Positions 38,546 through 45,986 of a stretch of 64,000 nucleotides of DNA are shown here, in pieces. Location of the stretch: the IMG/VR virus record IMGVR_UViG_3300045922_000709, positions 16,477 through 80,476 of that record; one strand, written 5' to 3'. Positions within the stretch are counted from its first letter, which is position 1, and each line of letters opens with the position of its first letter. The translations under genes and the position numbers were made by a program. This stretch comes from a virus. A model generated the notes under the pieces. It saw nothing but the letters and a program-made list of their open reading frames with translations, had not been told where the DNA came from and did no database searches.

Positions 38546-41500
38546 TCATCTTAAATTACGTCTAAAAATATTAATTGTATTTATTAAAGTAAACTTATGG
38601 TCTTTATTTCTTTCGTTGTTAAATATCAATTTTTCTATTAAATATTTTCCTTTAAATCTTGCAGGTATTCGTTGATAATCTGGTAAATTATTTAATAAAT
38701 TATATATTGTTTCAGAATATTTCACGTTATTTAATATATCAAATATATTTAAATTATTATCTGAAGTTGCTGAAAAAGGTATTTTTATTTGATATTGAGA
38801 ATTTGTATAATTAACATTATATTCAAATATATTATATTGCGGCTGAGATTTATCTACAACTTTTAAATCAACTATGCCGGAATATTGTTTTTCGTTAAAA
38901 CATTCAAGTTTATAGAAAAAATTTAAAAATTTAACCAATTGATCTGAATTTCTAAATTCACAATTTACAATTATATTATCAAAAGTTTTACTTAAAGCAG
39001 GATCACCATTCGATACATATGTTATATACGAGTCATAAAAATTATTTATATAATACCCCATGCGTTTTCTATCTGTTTCATATAAAACACCATCTCTTGT
39101 TATATAAAATTTATTATTTAAAAAATAAGAAAGAGCTGGTGTATAATCATGAAAACTAGTCCATGTTTTTGTAAATAATGAATATGAAATAGTTTCATCT
39201 TTTATTTTAAATATAATTCGTCTATTTGAGGGATCATATAAAGATAAAATACCATTGTTTATTTGTGTTTTATTTTCTATTTTATCTTTTAATAAATTTT
39301 GAAAATAATTAAATAATCCTTGCTCTGAAATTTCTTCAGGTGCATTACCATTAAAATAAAAAATCTTTTGCTGTAAATTGTCTACAAAAAAAACACCAAA
39401 AGGTGTGTTTAACACACTTCTGTCGTGAAGTGTTCCGCAATAACCTCCTTTTATATTATATATTTGATTCGGAGGCAATGCTAAAACACCACCAGTGCCT
39501 AAAATAAGCTCATTGGTTGTGCTTGGAACAATCGCCTTATCGTTGACAAAGGTTCTCCATAAAGACCGCTCTGTGTGGCAATAAAGTGTATTATTAAAAT
39601 CAAATAAACTTGTTATTTGTCCTTTGTCTTTTGGAATTTCTTGAAAATTATTTGGTAAAAAATATTTGTATTTATCTGATTGTTCTTGTTCAATTGAATT
39701 TAAAGAATACACAATCCTGTTAGGAAATTCGACAATGTCGATTAAACCAAAAGGTTTTAATATAAATTTTTTAATTTCATTTTCTTTAGAGTATTGTATA
39801 TTGTAACCAGAAGAATTACCCATTTCGGATTCATAATCTAAACAAGCAACTATATCATTTTTTGGATAATAAGGTACACCTGATTTAATTACATTTCCGT
39901 CGTTATCTCTTTCTACAGGTCGATGTCGATATGCGCAATTTATATCTGATTCTACCGGTAAATAATGAAGCATTCTAAGTTCAGCACCGTTTTTATTAAA
40001 TAATCTAAACCAACCACCATTCATTTCGCCTGAAATTAACGGATCGTCTCCATAAGGCATTTTATAATCTTCGCCGCTCCATGCTACATAAGAGTTTCTA
40101 TAATTAATTCTAATTGAATTTCTATATGAAAACATAGAAATAAAAGTATCTCCATTATAACACAACAAACTATTTTTAATTTTTCTTAATCTTGTATTTA
40201 TAGGAGTGTTTGTATAAAAAGTATCTACTAAAATATATTCATTAGCATCTAATTCGCCATATTGACTTTTGTTTTCAGATTCTATCGAATATAAATATCT
40301 ATAAGCATTTAATCCTGAATCTTTTTTAGCAATGGTTTCATTAGAAGGAATAGATGTATTAGTATCTAAATAATATAATGCATTTGCACCTGCAAGTTTA
40401 TTTTTATCATTGTTTATTTCAAAATTAGTAAAACAATCGTCAGGCCAAGTTTCTGCACCATCATTATTATGATAAGTTACACCTATTGAAGCTAAAATAC
40501 CCCCTTCATATTCACTTTTATATAAATCTTTATCTAATTCCATGACAACTGACGATTCAGTGTCATACATATTTAAAGGATATTTACCTTTTATAATAGT
40601 GTTTAAGTTAGTAAATGTTTCAGGCCCTCTTATTTCACCATTAGATTGAGCATATTGATAAGAAGAAATAATATTTGTTTTATTTATAAATTTTGAATAA
40701 AATTTAATAGGATTTAACCATTGACCAAACATATGAAAATACGGAGACCTTGGCGTTAAACTTAAAGGAAATTTAACGTCATCAGAATAATTACCTCTAC
40801 TTAAATCATAAGCTGTTAATTTAAAATTAGGTGGTAAATCACCCGATGTTCCTGCATCAGCAGATGTAATGGTTCTTTTTTCATCAAATACTTCAGAAAC
40901 AAAAGACGATAAATCAGCCACCGGTTTTAATCTACAACCATTTGGTATTTGAAAGTTTTTTTCTAAAAATACAGTTTCAGGGCTATAAAAAAATATAGAA
41001 GACCTGGCTATTGGATCAATTGATTCAAACACAAAAGTCCCCACAGGTTCTTTTTGAGGAAATATTCCGTTATATTTTATTAAATCGTTAGGGTGACCGG
41101 GAAAATAAGTGTCATTTGAACCTGTGCCAATTTTAAAATATACTCGAGTCCCTATTTGACCTGAGATAAAATTATATCTTATTTGACCATTAATAAAAAA
41201 TACAGCATTATAATCAACTATTAAAGTTTTACCAAAAAAAGGATTTTGTATTAAACTTGCTTTGTAATCTGTAACATCTTTGTCTCTATTTGAAACTCTT
41301 TTTTCTTTATCTTCTGTAGTTTTAAAAGATTCAAAATCACTATCGTCAGATCTAAAAACATTTGGTATAACCCCATCTTGCAACAACATATCGTTAGCAA
41401 AACCTTGTGAATACACACTTTTATGACTAAATGTGTTTCTTTGTTGTCTTACTAAAGATATAGATTCAATTTGATCTTTAATTGAAGGATATTGGTCTAA

Positions 41501-43057
41501 TATATCTTCTAAGTTTTTAATAACAATACCTATTGGTCTTGCTTTAATAGGTTCTATATCAAAAGGGTTTAGACTTCTAGTAAAAAAAGGTAATTGCTCA
41601 TTGTCAGGAATAGTCCAATGCCTAATACCTTGGCCATATAAATCAGCACCTGTGAATTTATCAAAATAATAATCTTTTTCATTATATTTTACTGAAGAAA
41701 TATAAGTGTTTAAAGGCCCTGTTTGAACATCTAAAGAATCATTAAATGAAAAATTTCTTATTATAAAACCAGCGTCTGATATATCGCTAAAAGGCTGATT
41801 AATAGATTCTCCCGGTCTTACGTCAGCAGGTATATGATGAACAAAAGTTTCTTCTCCTGTTTTTAGTTTAGCTACAATACCGAAGCTATATGTTTCTCCT
41901 CTTCTATATCCTTTTTTAAAATAAGTGTAATTTTCAAATTTATATAAAGGTTTTGCTTTAGTATTTAATGAAATTAAAGCTTCTTTTTCATAAAGCCATT
42001 CTAATTCTAATCTATTAGCTATTAATTGCAAATCTACTTGTGATTTCTTTTTTAAATTAGCTAAAAACAATATGTTGTCTTTTTGAATTATATGAGCAGC
42101 ACTTGAATAAATTGTTCTTATATCTGCAATTTGTTCAACTGTTAATTTCTCATCTTTTAATAATCCATCGAAAGTAACATTCATAGAAGATCCTTCTATA
42201 ATTTTTCTTGCAAATATTGAAGATTGAAAAGAAGAATCTCCACCAGTAAAATAAATTACAGCAATCTCTAAATATTTATAGTTTTCGTCAATGTTTTCTA
42301 TATTAAGTTTTATAGATTTTGATACAGGGGGTGCATCGAAATTTTCACCATCGTAATTTTGCCAATCTTCATCTGGGTTTTCATTAACAATAGGTATTAT
42401 GTTTGTAACATAACCAAATCCTGTAGGGTCTAAATTTTCATTTAAATATCTTGCTGTAAACTGATAAACCCCGCATTTTAATTGACCGCCTTCTACAATC
42501 TTATCTAAAAATATATGAGGATATTTATAGTTGTCTTGAAGTCTTAATTGATTACTAAGTTGTCTAAATTTTTCAACCGTATAATCTTTGTTTATGTTTA
42601 TAACCCTTGGATAATTTAAATTATCAACAAAATATACTAATATTTGACCATTAAAATCTTTTTTAGCTGTTGAATTAATATGATAATTTATATCGAAATT
42701 TAATCTTTGTTCAGGGTCTATAAATCCATTTAACCAATAAATTGAGTCTAAATCATCTACAACAATATTGTAAATATTATTTTGTATATAACCTATTTGA
42801 GAAGAAAATTCAGATTTAGAAAATATAACAATTATGTCATCAATCTGACAAAATCCTAAAATAATTGAATTAGGTCTTTTTAAATTAAAATCACTATATA
42901 TTTTAAAACCTTCTTCATTAGATAAAGAATAAGTTGAAGATCCATCGAGACTATTTAACACTACATTTCGAGCATCTACATATTGAGATTGATTTATTAG
43001 AGATGGGTGAACATCTTTATTTAAACCTTTTTCAAAAGAATTTACATGATGATTCAT
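38546..43057 (-). CDS. Tail muzzle / DNA stabilisation protein, 1503 aa
   Basis: Large beta-rich protein directly upstream of the cargo genes and downstream of the connector proteins. This is the position of the crAss muzzle, earlier annotated as a P22 gp10-like stabilisation protein. Its N-terminus (FEKGLNKDVHPSLINQSQYVDARNV, here split as FEKGLNKDVHPS and LINQSQYVDARNV) has the form typical of this family, with a pattern of asking which positions are set to default values of a propeller-like protein. In the virion the muzzle closes the end of the short tail. The start overlaps the stop of the ring-protein gene by one base. Confidence 0.8.
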   Translation of the reverse strand: MNHHVNSFEKGLNKDVHPSLINQSQYVDARNVVLNSLDGSSTYSLSNEEGFKIYSDFNLKRPNSIILGFCQIDDIIVIFSKSEFSSQIGYIQNNIYNIVVDDLDSIYWLNGFIDPEQRLNFDINYHINSTAKKDFNGQILVYFVDNLNYPRVININKDYTVEKFRQLSNQLRLQDNYKYPHIFLDKIVEGGQLKCGVYQFTARYLNENLDPTGFGYVTNIIPIVNENPDEDWQNYDGENFDAPPVSKSIKLNIENIDENYKYLEIAVIYFTGGDSSFQSSIFARKIIEGSSMNVTFDGLLKDEKLTVEQIADIRTIYSSAAHIIQKDNILFLANLKKKSQVDLQLIANRLELEWLYEKEALISLNTKAKPLYKFENYTYFKKGYRRGETYSFGIVAKLKTGEETFVHHIPADVRPGESINQPFSDISDAGFIIRNFSFNDSLDVQTGPLNTYISSVKYNEKDYYFDKFTGADLYGQGIRHWTIPDNEQLPFFTRSLNPFDIEPIKARPIGIVIKNLEDILDQYPSIKDQIESISLVRQQRNTFSHKSVYSQGFANDMLLQDGVIPNVFRSDDSDFESFKTTEDKEKRVSNRDKDVTDYKASLIQNPFFGKTLIVDYNAVFFINGQIRYNFISGQIGTRVYFKIGTGSNDTYFPGHPNDLIKYNGIFPQKEPVGTFVFESIDPIARSSIFFYSPETVFLEKNFQIPNGCRLKPVADLSSFVSEVFDEKRTITSADAGTSGDLPPNFKLTAYDLSRGNYSDDVKFPLSLTPRSPYFHMFGQWLNPIKFYSKFINKTNIISSYQYAQSNGEIRGPETFTNLNTIIKGKYPLNMYDTESSVVMELDKDLYKSEYEGGILASIGVTYHNNDGAETWPDDCFTNFEINNDKNKLAGANALYYLDTNTSIPSNETIAKKDSGLNAYRYLYSIESENKSQYGELDANEYILVDTFYTNTPINTRLRKIKNSLLCYNGDTFISMFSYRNSIRINYRNSYVAWSGEDYKMPYGDDPLISGEMNGGWFRLFNKNGAELRMLHYLPVESDINCAYRHRPVERDNDGNVIKSGVPYYPKNDIVACLDYESEMGNSSGYNIQYSKENEIKKFILKPFGLIDIVEFPNRIVYSLNSIEQEQSDKYKYFLPNNFQEIPKDKGQITSLFDFNNTLYCHTERSLWRTFVNDKAIVPSTTNELILGTGGVLALPPNQIYNIKGGYCGTLHDRSVLNTPFGVFFVDNLQQKIFYFNGNAPEEISEQGLFNYFQNLLKDKIENKTQINNGILSLYDPSNRRIIFKIKDETISYSLFTKTWTSFHDYTPALSYFLNNKFYITRDGVLYETDRKRMGYYINNFYDSYITYVSNGDPALSKTFDNIIVNCEFRNSDQLVKFLNFFYKLECFNEKQYSGIVDLKVVDKSQPQYNIFEYNVNYTNSQYQIKIPFSATSDNNLNIFDILNNVKYSETIYNLLNNLPDYQRIPARFKGKYLIEKLIFNNERNKDHKFTLINTINIFRRNLR

Positions 43058-43788
43058 TATACAACACCTTTATTAAATGTATTAAAATCTTGTCTTAAAT
43101 CAGTAGAGTTTGCATATCCAAAAATAGATTGACCAATTGTAGGCAACAGCCTATTGTAAGCGTTTCCAATAGCTACAATCTCATCGGGCGAAGGCATGGT
43201 AATTGTCGATATAAATTTTAATATTTTTTTTCTATATTCAGCATGATGAAATTTATATAATTCTGGGCTTGCGCCTTTAGTTTTCATATATTCTGCATAT
43301 TTAAGTTTATATGTAAAGTATTCTATACAAGCTTCTACAAAAAGAGCATGGTCAGGAACCAAAGGTAATCCGTGTTCATCTAAATGAAATCCTAAATAAA
43401 ATAAATCTATTTCACCTTTTTCATAAGATATAAACAATTTATCATTACTTACAGTGTAAGAATCCAAAGGTATTAAATGTGTAAATTTAGTTTTATCTAT
43501 TTCACCTAAATGAAGTAAAGTGGTCGGTAAATTTGTTTTTCTTAAAAAAGTATCTCCATATTTTACTTGAACCACATTAATTAAATCACAAGGTAAATCT
43601 GCTACATGATTATTTATTTTTATTTTTTCATATTTATTCACCATTGTAGCAGTAAATCGATTTTGTTCCATAATGGAATAAATCCATTCTAATAACCTGT
43701 TTTCGCCAATTGTTTTATCTAAATCAGAATCTAAATAAAATTGAGCTATTATAAATAAAGGACTTTTAAATCTTAACGTGTTTGCCAT
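43057..43788 (-). CDS. Tail ring / tubular structural protein, 243 aa
   Basis: Overlaps the muzzle gene by one base and the upstream gene by 16. The protein has the look of a crAss tail-ring component: an N-terminal helix (ENRLLEWIYSIMEQNRF), a beta-rich middle with a conserved-looking VVQVKYGDTFL segment, and a C-terminal helical part. Its position between connector-type genes and the muzzle supports a tail-ring role. The exact ring cannot be assigned. Confidence 0.65.
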   Translation of the reverse strand: MANTLRFKSPLFIIAQFYLDSDLDKTIGENRLLEWIYSIMEQNRFTATMVNKYEKIKINNHVADLPCDLINVVQVKYGDTFLRKTNLPTTLLHLGEIDKTKFTHLIPLDSYTVSNDKLFISYEKGEIDLFYLGFHLDEHGLPLVPDHALFVEACIEYFTYKLKYAEYMKTKGASPELYKFHHAEYRKKILKFISTITMPSPDEIVAIGNAYNRLLPTIGQSIFGYANSTDLRQDFNTFNKGVV

Positions 43789-44300
43789 CTTTGTTTTAAA
43801 TAATTAAAAGCATAATCGAATAACTTGTGTTTTACAAACTTAGAACTTTTAAATCTATAAAGTTTTTTTGTGTAATTTAATCTACCTAATTGAATAGAAG
43901 TGACTATTCTATAATAATAACCATTAGAGTGTTCATTAAAGAAATATTGAGGACAACCTTCTGCAATACTCCCTTTAATATTATATAATGGCTTCATAAC
44001 TAATAGTTTAATTCTACTTAAGCGCAATCCATAACTATTAAATATCTTGCTATTATATATAACTTCGTCTAAAATAGTTATAAAAAGTGATTTTAAATAT
44101 CTTTTAAATTCTTGTCTAGATAAAGGTTTAATATCTAATTCTCTACATCTAAAACAATAAACTCTATAAAAAATAAAAAAACCCACCACAAGGTGGGGAT
44201 TAGATAATCTTGAAAATACATGGGTATTAAAAGGAAATTGCTCGCTTATTTCAGATAAAGCGATGTATTTACTCTCCTTCTTTTTGATTGTCTTTTCCAT
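43773..44300 (-). CDS. Conserved-type crAss late protein, 175 aa
   Basis: Basic protein with a helical region (SRQEFKRYLKSLFITILDEV), then KIFNSYGLRLSRIKLL and a C-terminal basic, aromatic part (KKLYRFKSSKFVKHKLF). The composition suggests nucleic-acid contact or packing against other virion proteins. It overlaps both neighbours (32 and 16 bases). A terminator-like hairpin with a T-tract lies inside its coding sequence near codons 35-43. I cannot name its function; small DNA-binding-like genes are common in the late block of crAss-like phages. Confidence 0.5.
   Translation of the reverse strand: MEKTIKKKESKYIALSEISEQFPFNTHVFSRLSNPHLVVGFFIFYRVYCFRCRELDIKPLSRQEFKRYLKSLFITILDEVIYNSKIFNSYGLRLSRIKLLVMKPLYNIKGSIAEGCPQYFFNEHSNGYYYRIVTSIQLGRLNYTKKLYRFKSSKFVKHKLFDYAFNYLKQRWQTR
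44171..44197 (-). terminator. Terminator-like hairpin inside a coding sequence
   Basis: On the - strand CCCACC, loop TTGT, GGTGGG (44182-44197) followed directly by a T-rich tract (44181-44171). It has the full form of a rho-independent terminator but lies about 105 bases inside the 175-aa gene. It may act as an attenuator between the connector gene and the ring and muzzle genes. Confidence 0.6.
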
Positions 44301-44934
44301 CGTTGTTGTCGTAAGGTCTCATTGAAGCATAATAAGAAGTGTATTTTTGTAAAATATTTTGAGTTAATTCAGGAATCATATGAGCAGCTATCGGATAATT
44401 TGACTCTTCTGTATAACAATAACTACCGTCACAAGTTGTATATTCTTTAACTTCTTCAGGATTTTTAAATATACCTCTAGCCGTTATATATTTCAACCCT
44501 TTTGGATTAATTACATATAGTTTTTTATTCATATAAAAAACTCTTGTTTTATCTCCAGTGTATTTTAAATTTTTAATATTTATCGCATGATGATATTTTA
44601 TCATATCTATCGGTCTTTTATTAACCGTTCCAACAAAAGTTATAAGCTCTATAATAGGTTCAGGAATTTCTTTTGTTTTCCAAATCACTGTGCCGCTTGA
44701 AAAACCTATTTCGCAACATTCAATTTCATCAGCGCAATGTAATTCTAAACAGCCTAAATCTTGAACAACATCTTCATATATTGTATTAAAAGTTAAAAAA
44801 TCTTTAAGTAATAAAAAAACTCTTTCGGAATTTATCCAAAATTTGATTTGTTCTAATTGAAGTTTTTCATCATCTGATGTTCTACCACCAGTTAAACTGT
44901 TTAATATATTATAAGAAAGTTCGCTTAATGTCAC
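44269..44934 (-). CDS. Head-tail connector / adaptor-like protein, 221 aa
   Basis: The start is GTG at 44934, overlapping the previous stop as GTGA. The N-terminal part is helical (ELSYNILNSL, EQIKFWINSERVFLLLKDF), as in ring adaptors that dock to a portal or tail. Four Cys sit close together (LGCLELHCADEIECCEIG), with two more in TTCDGSYCYT, possibly forming a structural metal site. It lies with tail-ring genes. The adaptor role is inferred from position and helical N-terminus. Confidence 0.55.
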   Translation of the reverse strand: MTLSELSYNILNSLTGGRTSDDEKLQLEQIKFWINSERVFLLLKDFLTFNTIYEDVVQDLGCLELHCADEIECCEIGFSSGTVIWKTKEIPEPIIELITFVGTVNKRPIDMIKYHHAINIKNLKYTGDKTRVFYMNKKLYVINPKGLKYITARGIFKNPEEVKEYTTCDGSYCYTEESNYPIAAHMIPELTQNILQKYTSYYASMRPYDNNDGKDNQKEGE

Positions 44935-45458
44935 GGCGCATAAGGTAAAGCAGGTGGATAAATAGAATTAACAAAAGTTATTGCAAAAGAATATATATCA
45001 ATGCCTTCAGGATAAGTTTGTTCATCATAAGTTAAAGAAGTTATTTCTAATTTTATTTTCCAAGAAGGATATAATCTTACAGCATTAAAAGAAGGAGATA
45101 AAAAAATGTCAGGAAAAGAAATAGTATTTTCATTTGAAACATATCTTGGATTATCGTCTTCGTCTAAAATTTCATATTTATGTCCAATTTCACATTCTTG
45201 ATTTGATTCTATATATGCAAAAGTTAAAACAATACATGTATCTGTATCATTTGTAAAAATATTACCAATTACGCCAGTTTCCGTTATAGTAAATTTATTT
45301 TCTTGAATAATTACTGGCGAATTGTTACTTGTTGTTTCAGCATTCCATTCACCACTTCTAAACACTAAACTCTTACCTTCAAGATTATTATTAGCTTGAG
45401 GTTTTGAATTATTGTTTAATGGAAATTCTTCAATTGTTATTTTCCGTCCGTTGCTCAT
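44931..45458 (-). CDS. Hypothetical structural-type protein, 175 aa
   Basis: Beta-rich protein with an N-terminal Asn/Pro-rich arm and a C-terminal YPPALPYAP tail. It overlaps both neighbours. It could be a small virion decoration or fibre-attachment protein because it lies between lysis-like membrane genes and connector genes. No motif supports a specific role. Confidence 0.45.
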   Translation of the reverse strand: MSNGRKITIEEFPLNNNSKPQANNNLEGKSLVFRSGEWNAETTSNNSPVIIQENKFTITETGVIGNIFTNDTDTCIVLTFAYIESNQECEIGHKYEILDEDDNPRYVSNENTISFPDIFLSPSFNAVRLYPSWKIKLEITSLTYDEQTYPEGIDIYSFAITFVNSIYPPALPYAP

Positions 45459-45744
45459 TTGATTTACCTAAATAAGAAGTTAAAAAATTTATAATTTGTT
45501 TAAAAAACAATTCATAAAAAGATGTTAAAACACAGTAGTTTATAACTAAAACTGGCCAAGTAGCATAATTTAAAATATAATATATAAAAGCTATAATTGT
45601 AGCTATAAAAAATGTAAGATATGTTTTTTGAGTTCTGTTTAATTCTTTTTTAAATTGAGCTTTTATAATATTTGTTATAAAAAATGTAATTGCAAAAACT
45701 AGCAATATATATTCTATATTAAATAAAGAAGTTACCCATTCCAT
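45430..45744 (-). CDS. Putative holin, 104 aa
   Basis: Two or three membrane segments: IEYILLVFAITFFITNII, then TFFIATIIAFIYYIL, then WPVLVINYCVLTSFY. The C-terminus is hydrophilic (SNEQRTENNN). Size and layout match small phage holins. It sits next to an XhlA-like gene, a pairing common in lysis cassettes. No endolysin lies beside it in this window, so lysis function is inferred. Confidence 0.55.
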   Translation of the reverse strand: MEWVTSLFNIEYILLVFAITFFITNIIKAQFKKELNRTQKTYLTFFIATIIAFIYYILNYATWPVLVINYCVLTSFYELFFKQIINFLTSYLGKSNEQRTENNN

Positions 45745-45986
45745 TTTATTAAATTAGAAATTAAAGTGGCTAAAAAAGAAACACCTATAGTTATAGTTAT
45801 ATAAGTTTGGTGTAATTTTGTTTTAAATTGTTCAAGAACAGTTATTCTTTTTTCTTGTTCTGTAACTTTATTTATAAGAGAATTGTTTCCATCAATACCT
45901 TGAATAATATAATGTAATTTATCAACTTCTTTTTTTAAAGAGTTTATTTGTTCTTCTAAGTTCTTTTGAATGTTATATTCCATCAT
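45732..45986 (-). CDS. XhlA-like coiled-coil membrane protein, 84 aa
   Basis: The first 55 residues form a heptad-like coiled coil (LEEQINSLKKEVDKLHYII, VTEQEKRITVLEQF). A single C-terminal transmembrane segment follows (TYITITIGVSFLATLISNLI), ending in KWNG. This is the layout of XhlA/haemolysin-type proteins that act with a holin. Two tandem Met codons begin it, and it overlaps both neighbours by about 13 bases. Function inferred from layout and the adjacent holin-like gene. Confidence 0.55.
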   Translation of the reverse strand: MMEYNIQKNLEEQINSLKKEVDKLHYIIQGIDGNNSLINKVTEQEKRITVLEQFKTKLHQTYITITIGVSFLATLISNLIKWNG

